DNA from: Flavobacteriales bacterium
GTDB taxonomy: Bacteria; Bacteroidota; Bacteroidia; Flavobacteriales; UBA1820
NCBI GenBank assembly: GCA_003150615.1
Contig: QALN01000014.1
Coordinates: 6,971 to 70,970 of the forward strand
Reading direction: 5' to 3'
DNA length: 64,000 nucleotides
The notes beneath the pieces were generated by a model. That model ran no database searches, was not told the origin of the DNA, and saw only the letters and a program-made list of their open reading frames with translations. Positions within the stretch are counted from its first letter, which is position 1. Each line of letters starts with the position of its first letter. Of this stretch, positions 1 through 7,847 are shown piece by piece. Both the position numbers and the translations under genes were made by a program.

Positions 1-723
1 GGCGGGGCCGTAGTCAATCCCTGCAATGCCTTGTGCAGCATGATAGCCTCTCTGCACGACGAAAAAGGCCGCATAACGATACCCCATTTCTACGACGACG
101 TACACGAGGTGACTCCGGCCGAACGCGCTGAAATGGAAAAAGCGCCATTCGACCCCGAACGCTATAAAAAGAACATAGGCGTCACGGCGGTATCGGGCGA
201 AGCAGGATACACAACCAGGGAACGCGCCACGATACGTCCCGCACTGGACGTAAACGGCATATGGGGCGGCTACACCGGGGAAGGGGCAAAGACCATCCTC
301 CCGTCCGAGGCCCATGCCAAGATATCGATGCGCCTTGTACCGGGACAAAACCCTGAAAAGGTTTCGCAGATGTTCGCCGAATATTTCAAATCGCTCGCCC
401 CGGAAGGGGTAACGGTGGAAATAGCTCCCAGCCACGGGGCGTTCCCTTACGTCACGCCAATAACCGACCGCGCTTACCGTGCGGCATCGCTCGCCCTGGA
501 GAAAGTGTACGGCCGTCCTGCAATTCCGGTACGGGGAGGAGGCAGCATAGGCGTGGTGCCTATGTTCGAGAAATTCCTTGGTAAAAAGACCATACTTCTG
601 GGATTCGGACTGGATACGGACGCCATACATTCGCCTAACGAGAATTACAGCCTGGCGCAGTTTTTCCGGGGCATCGAGACGATACCGTATTTCTATGAAT
701 TTTTCGCCCGGCAGGAAGAATAA
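1..723 (+). CDS. M20 family dipeptidase, C-terminal part (gene enters from the left edge)
   Basis: The reading frame is open from base 1, so the N-terminal half lies outside the window. About 240 residues remain. They match the M20 zinc dipeptidase family: a segment beginning GGAVVNP, the dimerisation (lid) domain with GYTGEGAKTILPSEA, and a C-terminal catalytic portion with a zinc-ligand-type His in DAIHSPNE. Family members hydrolyse dipeptides or N-acyl amino acids with two metal ions; the substrate cannot be told from this part. No signal peptide can be judged. The transpeptidase gene starts 22 bases after the stop, so the two may be cotranscribed. Confidence 0.88.
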   Translation, partial: GGAVVNPCNALCSMIASLHDEKGRITIPHFYDDVHEVTPAERAEMEKAPFDPERYKKNIGVTAVSGEAGYTTRERATIRPALDVNGIWGGYTGEGAKTILPSEAHAKISMRLVPGQNPEKVSQMFAEYFKSLAPEGVTVEIAPSHGAFPYVTPITDRAYRAASLALEKVYGRPAIPVRGGGSIGVVPMFEKFLGKKTILLGFGLDTDAIHSPNENYSLAQFFRGIETIPYFYEFFARQEE

Positions 724-745
724 GCCGCAAAAATACATTTTACCA

Positions 746-1225
746 ATGGGAAAGATACTCGTAGACATTTCACGACAGAGGCTGACGTTGTTCGGGGACG
801 ACGGAAACGCGGAGAAGGAATACCCCTGCTCCACTTCTCGTTTCGGGCCCGGCAACGCCGAAGGTTCTGAGAAAACCCCGGTAGGCCTGCACCGAATCGC
901 AGAAAAATACGGCGACGGCGAGCCTCTTGGCATGATTTTTTCCTCCCGCGAGCCGACCGGGAAAACTGCCGCCGTAAACCACTCCCCCACACCTTCGGGC
1001 GCAGACCTCATAACCACGCGCATACTACGTCTGGAAGGTCTCCAACCGGGGCTGAACAAAGGCCGTGGCATAGACAGCTACGAACGCTACATATATATAC
1101 ATGGCACCCCCGAAGAGGGGCTAATCGGTACGCCGGCATCTCACGGGTGCATACGCATGAAAAACGACGACATCGCCGAACTGTATCCGCTGTGTCCCGT
1201 AGGACTTACGGTGGAAATAATTTAA
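746..1225 (+). CDS. L,D-transpeptidase (YkuD family)
   Basis: This 159-residue protein is mostly a YkuD catalytic domain. The motif is His119-Gly followed by Ser132-His133-Gly134-Cys135-Ile-Arg, where Cys135 is the predicted nucleophile. Such enzymes form 3-3 cross-links in peptidoglycan or attach proteins to it. I chose the ATG at 746 because the family homology begins there (MGKILVDISRQRL, a typical first strand); the longer frame upstream only overlaps the dipeptidase gene. No signal peptide or anchor is visible, which is unusual for an enzyme that should work in the periplasm; it may use another export route or act on cytoplasmic precursors. Confidence 0.85.
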   Translation: MGKILVDISRQRLTLFGDDGNAEKEYPCSTSRFGPGNAEGSEKTPVGLHRIAEKYGDGEPLGMIFSSREPTGKTAAVNHSPTPSGADLITTRILRLEGLQPGLNKGRGIDSYERYIYIHGTPEEGLIGTPASHGCIRMKNDDIAELYPLCPVGLTVEII

Positions 1226-1239
1226 ATCCGGCTTACGGC

Positions 1240-1422
1240 ATGGAGGCCAATGGAAAAAAAGAAAAGAACACGGCAAACCGGTCTGCGGCGGCAGAGCGAA
1301 AAACAACTTTTGAGATAAGCCCCGAAAAAACCGCCGAACTGAGAAGTATCGTAAGGCATATGATATTCGGCACAGATTATCCCATACCGAAAAAAGCCGG
1401 GAAAACCATACACAGAAAATAA
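1240..1422 (+). CDS. Small basic hypothetical protein
   Basis: A 60-codon frame begins 14 bases after the transpeptidase stop. The product is Lys/Arg-rich (opening MEANGKKEKN, ending KKAGKTIHRK) with one possible helix around TAELRSIVRHM. I recognise no family. Its place and strand fit a last gene of the dipeptidase-transpeptidase transcript, but it could be a chance frame, and the ribosome-binding region is poor. Confidence 0.3.
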   Translation: MEANGKKEKNTANRSAAAERKTTFEISPEKTAELRSIVRHMIFGTDYPIPKKAGKTIHRK

Positions 1423-1516
1423 AGCTCCGGTTATTTCTGTCCTGGGTGGTCATTCACCCGTGGGCCATGCTCTCTCAATATTTAAAGCCGGACGCTCAAC
1501 AAGGCTACCCGCCCGG

Positions 1517-2122
1517 TTACAGATCCAGTAACCGGGGTACGTCCATAACGGTATGCCGGGAAAGATCGAGCCAGAGATATTTCATGCCCACAACCCCGGC
1601 TCCTTCGGCATTTTCCTTTACATCGTCCACGAAAAGGCATTCATCGGCTTTCAGATTGTTCTCGCGCAGAACGAGTTCGAATATCTCCTTTTCCGGCTTG
1701 CGGTATCCGGTATCCTGGCTGTAATACACTTTTTCAAACAGCGAGAGAAACTCGCCGACATCGGGTACCGTGGAGTTTACCCGTTCTATATGTATATCGT
1801 CGGTATTGCTGAGAAGAAACAAACGGTATTTTCGGCGCAGTATCTTCAAAAGGTCTATCCTTTCGCGCGGTATAGTGCCGAGCATGGCGCACCAGGCGTC
1901 CTTTACCTGCTGGTCAGTGACGTCTTCGGGCAGTTCTTTTTTTATCGCCGAGATAAATTTTCCGGAGGAAATCCTCCCGCGTTGAAAATCCATATTAGCG
2001 GCAGCAAGGGACGGAGTGACCGCGAAAAGCCCCAAATTCTGGAAAGAACGGTACGTAGCGTCTTCGTCCAAAGTGAGGAAAACGCCGCCGTAATCGAAAA
2101 TAATATTCTTAATATTAGCCAT
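1517..2122 (-). CDS. HAD family hydrolase (YihX-like phosphatase)
   Basis: This 201-residue protein starts with motif I as FDYGG, with Asp10 the predicted nucleophile. The second Asp of the usual DxD is Gly, as in the YihX-type sugar-phosphate phosphatase subgroup (FDLGN). Motif II is LLSNTD near residue 115 and the acidic motif is FVDDVKENAEGA near residue 165. A helical cap of subfamily IA type lies between motifs I and II. The expected activity is dephosphorylation of a small sugar phosphate or nucleotide; the substrate is not readable. It is convergent with the gene before it and divergent from the tRNA. Confidence 0.85.
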   Translation of the reverse strand: MANIKNIIFDYGGVFLTLDEDATYRSFQNLGLFAVTPSLAAANMDFQRGRISSGKFISAIKKELPEDVTDQQVKDAWCAMLGTIPRERIDLLKILRRKYRLFLLSNTDDIHIERVNSTVPDVGEFLSLFEKVYYSQDTGYRKPEKEIFELVLRENNLKADECLFVDDVKENAEGAGVVGMKYLWLDLSRHTVMDVPRLLDL

Positions 2123-2156
2123 ATACGTTTAGAGTTCTTTTTTTTTGCATTTGTGA

Positions 2157-2188
2157 TTTGCAAGGTACTAAAATTTGTCGTAATATTG
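2157..2188 (+). promoter_or_regulatory. Promoter of the CAU tRNA
   Basis: TTTG at 2157-2160 is followed after 20 bases by TAATATTG at 2181-2188. This is close to the Bacteroidetes consensus TTTG-N19/20-TAnnTTTG and ends about 20 bases before the tRNA. Confidence 0.6.
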
Positions 2189-2209
2189 CACCGTTCTAAT
2201 CGGAACATT

Positions 2210-2283
2210 GGTCCCATAGCTCAGTTGGTTAGAGCACCTGACTCATAATCAGGGAGTCCTTGGTTCAAGCCCAAGTGGGACCA
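2210..2283 (+). tRNA. tRNA with CAT anticodon (Met, or Ile2)
   Basis: A complete cloverleaf is present: acceptor stem GGTCCCA/TGGGACC, D arm AGCTCAGTTGGTTAGAGC, anticodon stem-loop CTGACTCATAATCAG with anticodon CAT, and T arm with GGTTCAAGCC. CCA is not encoded. The lack of initiator features makes elongator Met the default, but a lysidine-modified tRNA-Ile reading AUA also carries CAT and cannot be excluded by eye. Confidence 0.95.
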
Positions 2284-2294
2284 CCGGAAAACAA

Positions 2295-2327
2295 AACGCC
2301 TGCGTAAACACGCAGGCGTTTTTTTAT
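2295..2327 (+). terminator. Rho-independent terminator of the tRNA
   Basis: A 9-bp stem (CGCCTGCGT / ACGCAGGCG) with a 4-base loop is followed by a T-run, 12 bases after the tRNA. Confidence 0.9.
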
Positions 2328-2421
2328 TTACGGCAGTTTTTTTTTGTACGAAATATACAAACGGTATCCGGCATGTTTACCACCGTTTAACCCCGCTGTG
2401 TTTTTCCAAAACATTTAATCG

Positions 2422-2429
2422 TATATTTG
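2422..2429 (+). promoter_or_regulatory. -7 element before the glycosylase gene
   Basis: TATATTTG matches the Bacteroidetes -7 consensus exactly and lies 30 bases before the start codon. No good -33 element is seen upstream. Confidence 0.45.
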
Positions 2430-2458
2430 ACCGGTAACAACTAAAACCCGAACCTGTC

Positions 2459-3349
2459 ATGATAGAAATACCCGAATCGCTCACAATAGCCCGTCAGGCC
2501 CGCCTTAGACTGTCCGGACTCACAATCGAAGAAGTAATCCCGCCTACAAGCCCGCACAAATTCACGTGGTACAACGGCGATCCTGCCGACTACCACCAAC
2601 TGCTCGAAGGCAGGAAAATACTCTCGGCATCCGGTTTCGGGGCATTCGTCGAACTGGAGATGGAAAACGGAGCACATCTTCTGGTAAGTGACGGGGTCAA
2701 CATGAGGCATTACGCTCAGGGAGAGGAGCTTCCGGTAAAACACCAACTCGCCATAACATTGAACGACGGGTCTTCGCTCATCTTCACGGTAGCCATGTAC
2801 GGAGGCATATACGCGCACTCAGGTTCATTCGACAACCCGTACTACGTTGGCGCACGCGCCAAACTCCAGCCGTTGGACGAGGCTTTCGGGCGTGATTACT
2901 TCCTTTCGCTGGCACGTGAACTGAAAAGGGACATGTCGGTAAAAGCATTTCTGGCCACAGAACAGCGCATACCGGGACTCGGCAACGGAGTGTTGCAGGA
3001 CATACTGTTCAACGCCGGCGTAAGCCCTAAACGCAAAATGTCCTCAGTGGACGGTAAAGACATGGAAAATCTGCTGGAAGCCATGAAATCGACTCTCGGC
3101 GCCATGCTGGAAAACGGCGGGCGCGATACGGAAAAAGACTTGTTCGGCAACAAGGGACGTTACAGGACTCTGATGTCGAAAAACACATATAAAAACCCGT
3201 GCCCCGTATGCGGCGGCGCAATACTTAAAGAAGCATATCTGGGCGGAACGATATATTATTGCCCTGCATGCCAGTGCGCCGCTGCACATATACACAAGCA
3301 GGAAAATGTTAAATTCAATCAAACGATTGAATTATTTGTTTCGAATTAA
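2459..3349 (+). CDS. Fpg/Nei family DNA glycosylase-like protein lacking the N-terminal proline
   Basis: The 296-residue protein has the family layout: an N-terminal beta-sandwich, a helix-two-turn-helix region (FLATEQRIPGLGNGVLQDIL near residue 165) and a C-terminal zinc finger with Cys248, Cys251, Cys268 and Cys271. Canonical Fpg/Nei enzymes begin MPE(L/G)PE and use the exposed Pro as nucleophile with the next Glu. Here the start is Met-Ile-Glu-Ile-Pro-Glu, so the Glu is kept but Pro is Ile. I see this same variant in annotated Bacteroidetes and Clostridia homologues, but the chemistry of these proteins is not something the sequence settles. Its last codons contain the first operator of the downstream TetR gene. 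Confidence 0.85.
   Translation: MIEIPESLTIARQARLRLSGLTIEEVIPPTSPHKFTWYNGDPADYHQLLEGRKILSASGFGAFVELEMENGAHLLVSDGVNMRHYAQGEELPVKHQLAITLNDGSSLIFTVAMYGGIYAHSGSFDNPYYVGARAKLQPLDEAFGRDYFLSLARELKRDMSVKAFLATEQRIPGLGNGVLQDILFNAGVSPKRKMSSVDGKDMENLLEAMKSTLGAMLENGGRDTEKDLFGNKGRYRTLMSKNTYKNPCPVCGGAILKEAYLGGTIYYCPACQCAAAHIHKQENVKFNQTIELFVSN
3314..3331. promoter_or_regulatory. Palindromic operator copy 1
   Basis: TTCAATCAAACGATTGAA is an inverted repeat with 7-base arms (TTCAATC/GATTGAA) and an AAAC centre. It lies inside the last codons of the glycosylase gene, upstream of the -33 element of the TetR promoter. The same core recurs at 3371-3384. Confidence 0.7.
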
Positions 3350-3369
3350 CGAAATGTTTTTTAATTTTG
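3335..3369 (+). promoter_or_regulatory. Promoter of the TetR/efflux operon
   Basis: TTTG at 3335-3338 and TAATTTTG at 3362-3369 fit the Bacteroidetes promoter, though the 23-base spacer is a little long. It is bracketed by the two operator copies. Confidence 0.5.
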
Positions 3370-3370
3370 C

Positions 3371-3384
3371 CAATCAAACGATTG
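3371..3384. promoter_or_regulatory. Palindromic operator copy 2
   Basis: CAATCAAACGATTG repeats the core of copy 1, 55 bases downstream. It begins two bases after the -7 element, so a bound repressor would cover the transcription start. This is the arrangement expected for autorepression by the TetR protein encoded just after it. Confidence 0.7.
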
Positions 3385-3420
3385 AACAAAACGATTTACA
3401 CGACAAAACACACATCGTCA

Positions 3421-4032
3421 ATGGAACAAAGCAGCGCAGTTGAAAGAAAGATAATAGATGCGGCGCGCGAAGTATTCGTCGAAAACGGTTACGACGGCGC
3501 AAAAATGCGCGATATAGCCGCACGCGCCAACATCAACATATCGATGCTTCACTACTATTACCGCTCGAAGGACAACCTGTTCGACATAGCGTTCAACCAG
3601 GTGTTCAGCCGTGTGTACGGCCGGATATTCGACGTAGTGGCTTCTGATGCCGACATTTTCGACAAAATAAGGACAATCGTCGGGCTGTACATAGACACGT
3701 TGACCGAAGAACCGCTTTTGCCCAATTTCATATTCAACGAAGTGACGCAGCATCCGGAAAGCAGCGAACGTTTTGCCAAATACAAATCGTTCATACTCGA
3801 ATCGATAGCCGTACTGCAGAAGCAAATGGACGCCGAAGTCGAAAAAGGACGCATACGCCGCGTGGACATGATGGAATTTTTTATGGAGATAGAGTCGCTG
3901 TGCATGTACCCTTTTCTCACGCGGGCGCTATGGCAAAGGATATTCGACATGGACGACACATCGTTCAACGCCATGCTCGAACGCCGCAAACAATCTTTCA
4001 TAGACAGTATAATAAAATCGATAGAAAAATAA
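3421..4032 (+). CDS. TetR/AcrR family regulator of the export operon
   Basis: A 203-residue one-component regulator. Residues 8-53 form the TetR helix-turn-helix domain (KIIDAAREVFVENGYDGAKM, then DIAARANINISMLHYYYRSK, with the typical HYYYRSKDNLF after the recognition helix). The C-terminal ligand domain is all-helical. I prefer the ATG at 3421 because the homology starts there; an earlier in-frame start at 3367 would run through operator 2. It is the first gene of an operon with tolC-, hlyD- and ABC-2 genes (tolC starts 14 bases after its stop), so it probably represses its own exporter in response to a toxic small molecule. Confidence 0.88.
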   Translation: MEQSSAVERKIIDAAREVFVENGYDGAKMRDIAARANINISMLHYYYRSKDNLFDIAFNQVFSRVYGRIFDVVASDADIFDKIRTIVGLYIDTLTEEPLLPNFIFNEVTQHPESSERFAKYKSFILESIAVLQKQMDAEVEKGRIRRVDMMEFFMEIESLCMYPFLTRALWQRIFDMDDTSFNAMLERRKQSFIDSIIKSIEK

Positions 4033-4046
4033 GACTTAAAAACAAT

Positions 4047-5594
4047 ATGGAAAACAGATTAGGATTTTCAGCGCTATTGCTGTCCCTTGCAGCCTCGGCC
4101 TGCCTGCATGTACCGGCAGCGGCACAACAGGCCTACTCGCTCGAAGACTGCCGCAGGATGGCCCTGGAGAACAACAAACGCATGGCCGTAATGGACCAGA
4201 AAGTGCTCCAGGCCCGCGAAGAACGCAAATCGGCTTTTACCAAAAACCTGCCATCGGTATCGGTCACCGGCACGTACATGTTCAACAGCAGGGAAACATC
4301 CCTCATATCCGAAGACATGATGCTGCCGATAGGTTCGATGGCTCAGGACGGCAGTTTTACATTCACGCCGGACCAGGTAAGCAACCAGTTCACGCTCATC
4401 GACGGGCAATACGTCCCGTTGGATGCATCCGGGCAACCGTTCAACCCGAAGACAAACCCGGAAAAGATACTCTGGAAACAATACACCACTATACCTAAAG
4501 ACGCCCTCACTTTCGACACGCGCAACGTGTTCGCGGCTGCCGTATCGCTCACCCAACCGGTGTACATGGGCGGCAAAATACGCGCTTACAACAAAATAAC
4601 GCGTTTTGCCGAAAGTCTGGCCGAAAGCCGCAAGGATACCGAAGCTACTGAAGTAATACTGACGGCCGACCAGGCGTACTGGCAGATAGTTTCACTTGAG
4701 AACAAGAAGAAGCTGGCCTTGAGTTACCTTTCATTGCTGGAAAAACTGTCGAAGGACGTATCGTCTCTAAAAAAAGCGGGGCTTGCAACCCGTTCGGACG
4801 AACTCTCGGTCGAAGTGCGGCTTAACGAAGCACGCATGACGCTAACGCAGGTGGAAGACGGTATAACGCTCTCTAAAATGAACCTTGCGCAGATATGCGG
4901 ACTGCCGATGGAGGAAGATTTCTCGCTTTCGGACAGCGACATGACGGAGCAAAAAGAACCTACTGCGGTGGAAGTAAACATGAACTCGGCTGTCGAAAAA
5001 CGCCATGAGGTGCAGAGCCTTACGCTGGCGGTGGACATGTACCGCGAAAAACAGAAGGTGGCGCGTGCCGAATTTTTGCCCACACTGGCCGTGACAGGCA
5101 ACTACATGATGTCTTCGCCGAACGTTTTCAACGGGTTCTCGCTATCGCCCAAAGGATTGTTCAACGTCGGGGTGATACTCAAAGTGCCGGTGTTCAACTG
5201 GAACGACCGAAGTCATAAAATGAAAATAGCCAAGGCCGACACGCGTATTGCCGAACTCGAACTCCAGGAGGCACGCGAAAAGATAGAATTGCAGATAAAC
5301 CAAAGCGTTTTCTACCGCCGCGCGGCCGAGAGGAAAGCCGACATGAGCGCATCGAACCTCCGTAAAGCTACCGAAAACCTCCGCTACGCAGACCTGTCGT
5401 ACAAAGAAGGCGCTGCCACGCTGACCAACGTTTTCGAAGCGCAGACAGCATGGCTCTCGGCAAATTCCCAAAATATAGACGCTCTTATCGACCTGCGTAT
5501 GGCAGATGTTTACCTGCGCCGCGCAACAGGCACGCTGCTTCCGGAGAACTACTCCGCAAATACACCGAAAAACGAAACTGAAAATAAACAATAA
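4047..5594 (+). CDS. TolC family outer membrane efflux protein
   Basis: A 515-residue protein with a signal peptide cleaved near AAAQQAY (residues 24-30). It has the duplicated TolC/OEP architecture: long amphipathic helices flanking two beta-hairpin regions, the first repeat opening YSLEDCRRMALENNKRM. The N-terminal half carries an insertion rich in polar residues around 85-155. The protein should form the outer membrane and periplasmic tunnel for the pump encoded next. The ATG at 4047 lies 14 bases after the tetR stop and gives the signal peptide its natural N-terminus. Confidence 0.9.
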   Translation: MENRLGFSALLLSLAASACLHVPAAAQQAYSLEDCRRMALENNKRMAVMDQKVLQAREERKSAFTKNLPSVSVTGTYMFNSRETSLISEDMMLPIGSMAQDGSFTFTPDQVSNQFTLIDGQYVPLDASGQPFNPKTNPEKILWKQYTTIPKDALTFDTRNVFAAAVSLTQPVYMGGKIRAYNKITRFAESLAESRKDTEATEVILTADQAYWQIVSLENKKKLALSYLSLLEKLSKDVSSLKKAGLATRSDELSVEVRLNEARMTLTQVEDGITLSKMNLAQICGLPMEEDFSLSDSDMTEQKEPTAVEVNMNSAVEKRHEVQSLTLAVDMYREKQKVARAEFLPTLAVTGNYMMSSPNVFNGFSLSPKGLFNVGVILKVPVFNWNDRSHKMKIAKADTRIAELELQEAREKIELQINQSVFYRRAAERKADMSASNLRKATENLRYADLSYKEGAATLTNVFEAQTAWLSANSQNIDALIDLRMADVYLRRATGTLLPENYSANTPKNETENKQ

Positions 5595-5612
5595 CACGAC
5601 ATACCCAACAAG

Positions 5613-6611
5613 ATGAAAACCGAACACAAATCCGAAAGCAACAAGAACATGCTAGTGGCATTCGCCATAACACTGGTCGTGATAGCCTTGGTCGCACTGG
5701 CGGGATTTCTATTCCTGCGCCCTGCCGAACCGCTTATCGAAGGGCAAGCTGATGCCGATGAAGTGCGCATTTCCAGCAAAGTACCCGGACGTATCGAAGA
5801 AATACGCGTATCCGAAGGGCAAACGGTACGCGCAGGCGACACTCTGGGACGTTTGTCCATACCGGACGTGATGGCCAAAAAAGCGCAGGCCGAAGCGGCA
5901 CGCGCCGCAGCCGAAGCACAGGACCGCAAAGCAGTCAAGGGAGTGCGCAGCGAACAGGTCGAAGCGGCATACCAGATGTGGCAGAAGGCCAAAGCCGGAC
6001 TCGAAGTGGCGGAAAAATCATACCGCCGCATAGAGCCCCTGTTCCAGGAAGGAGTCATTACGGCACAGAAACGCGACGAGGTATATGCCAATTACAAAGC
6101 GATGCAGGCCACCGAAGAGGCGGCCCGCCAACAGTACCGGATGGCGCGCAACGGTGCGGAAAAGGAAGACCGTGAAGCCGCTGCGGCCATGGTGGAACGC
6201 GCACAGGGCGCTGTGGACGAGGTAAACTCGTACATAGAGGAATCCGTTCTGATAAGCCCCATCGACGGGGAAGTGTCGCAGATATTCCCCCTGCGCGGCG
6301 AACTGGTGGGAACCGGAGCTCCGGTGATGAACATCATGGACACGGAAAACATATGGGTGTCGTTCAACGTACGCGAAGACCTGCTCAAAGACCTAAAAAT
6401 GGGCTCCGTGTTCAAAGCCGAAGTACCTGCGCTGGAAGGACGCGAGATAGAACTGAAAGTCACATACATGAAAAATCTTGGCACTTACGCCGCCTGGAAA
6501 GCGACGAAAACCACCGGGCAGTACGATATAAAAACATTTGAAGTCCGCGCACGTCCTACGGAAAAAATCCCCGACCTGCGTCCCGGAATGACAGTACTGA
6601 TAAAACGTTAG
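5613..6611 (+). CDS. HlyD family periplasmic adaptor
   Basis: This 332-residue membrane fusion protein has one N-terminal membrane helix (about residues 13-34), the first half of the lipoyl domain (VRISSKVPGRIEEIRVSEGQ near 50-70), a long alpha-hairpin rich in Ala, Glu and Arg (about 90-200), the second lipoyl half (SPIDGEVSQIFPLRGELV) and a beta-barrel. It should join the inner membrane permeases to the TolC-like protein. It lies 18 bases after tolC and 49 bases before the first permease, in one operon. Confidence 0.9.
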   Translation: MKTEHKSESNKNMLVAFAITLVVIALVALAGFLFLRPAEPLIEGQADADEVRISSKVPGRIEEIRVSEGQTVRAGDTLGRLSIPDVMAKKAQAEAARAAAEAQDRKAVKGVRSEQVEAAYQMWQKAKAGLEVAEKSYRRIEPLFQEGVITAQKRDEVYANYKAMQATEEAARQQYRMARNGAEKEDREAAAAMVERAQGAVDEVNSYIEESVLISPIDGEVSQIFPLRGELVGTGAPVMNIMDTENIWVSFNVREDLLKDLKMGSVFKAEVPALEGREIELKVTYMKNLGTYAAWKATKTTGQYDIKTFEVRARPTEKIPDLRPGMTVLIKR

Positions 6612-6660
6612 CCGGGCAGGCCGTGAAAAACAGCAAAAACAAACAATACGACAACACGCC

Positions 6661-7845
6661 ATGCCGAACATAACAGAAACAGCACGCCGTATCAGGGCCA
6701 TTGCCGCACGCGAAGTCCGCACGATGACTTCTCGATGGGGCATATACATGTATTCCATGTTGCTGGCTCCGATAATCTCGGCTGTATTTTTCCTTTCGCT
6801 CATGGACAAGGGTCTGCCGACGGACATGCCAGTGGCTGTGGTCGATATGGACAACAGCACCGTGTCGAGGAACATAGTACGGCAACTGGACGCATTTCAA
6901 CAGACGGACGTAAAGTACATCTCCGCCGACTTTTCCCACGCCAGGGAACTGATGCAGGAAGGAAAAGTGTACGGTATAATGGTACTGCCCGAAGGGCTGG
7001 GACGGGACGCTGCCGGAGGAGCGCAGCCGAAAATAACGTACTATACGAACAACTCGTACCTTATAGCCGGTTCGTTGCTTTACCGTGACATGAGAATGAT
7101 GTCCGTACTGGCATCCGGCGCAGTACAACTAGAAACCGGCAAAGCCAAAGGACGTGGAGAAGCCGAGATAATGGCTCAGGTACAGCCGATAGTGATAGAC
7201 ACGCACCCGATAGGCAATCCGTGGCTCAATTATTCCGTTTACCTGTGCAACGTACTTTTGCCGGGAGTGCTGGGCCTTATGATATTCCTTGTGACGGTGT
7301 ACAGCATAGGCGGCGAAATAAAATACGGCACGTCGGGCGAATACCTGTCGATGGCCAATGGTTCGATGCCTGTGGCATTGGCCGGGAAACTGCTGCCGCA
7401 GACCGCCGTTTTCTACGGCATGGGGCTTGTGCTGATATGGATATTGTACGGCGTTATGGACTTCCCGCACAACTCCGGCGTGTTGCCAATGATGCTGCTG
7501 ATGCTGGTATTCGTACTGGCCGCTCAGGGCATGGGCGTTTTCATGATAGGGGTGCTGCCAAATGTCCGCCTGGGCATGAGTTTCGCCAGCCTGTGGGGAG
7601 TAATATCATTCTCTATCTCCGGATTTACGTTCCCTGTGGCCGCCATGGACCCTACGTTGCAGGCTCTGAGCAACCTTTTTCCACTGAGGCACTACTTCCT
7701 GGTGTATGTGGACCAGGCTCTCAACGGCCTGCCGCTGCACTATTCGGCCGCCCAGCTCCTGGCTCTCGGCGCTTTTTGCCTGCTGCCGCTTTTGGTACTG
7801 AAACCGCTTAAAAGGGCGCTGGAAACCGTAAAATACAGCATGTAG
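6661..7845 (+). CDS. ABC-2 type permease, first of a pair
   Basis: A 394-residue inner membrane protein of the ABC2_membrane_3 type: one N-terminal membrane helix (about 25-45), a periplasmic domain of roughly 150 residues (VVDMDNSTVSRNIVRQL is typical), then five or six helices from about residue 190. It stops two bases before the next permease gene, which looks like a diverged paralogue, so the two probably form a heterodimer. No ATP-binding subunit is encoded in the operon. Confidence 0.88.
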   Translation: MPNITETARRIRAIAAREVRTMTSRWGIYMYSMLLAPIISAVFFLSLMDKGLPTDMPVAVVDMDNSTVSRNIVRQLDAFQQTDVKYISADFSHARELMQEGKVYGIMVLPEGLGRDAAGGAQPKITYYTNNSYLIAGSLLYRDMRMMSVLASGAVQLETGKAKGRGEAEIMAQVQPIVIDTHPIGNPWLNYSVYLCNVLLPGVLGLMIFLVTVYSIGGEIKYGTSGEYLSMANGSMPVALAGKLLPQTAVFYGMGLVLIWILYGVMDFPHNSGVLPMMLLMLVFVLAAQGMGVFMIGVLPNVRLGMSFASLWGVISFSISGFTFPVAAMDPTLQALSNLFPLRHYFLVYVDQALNGLPLHYSAAQLLALGAFCLLPLLVLKPLKRALETVKYSM

Positions 7846-7847
7846 CG

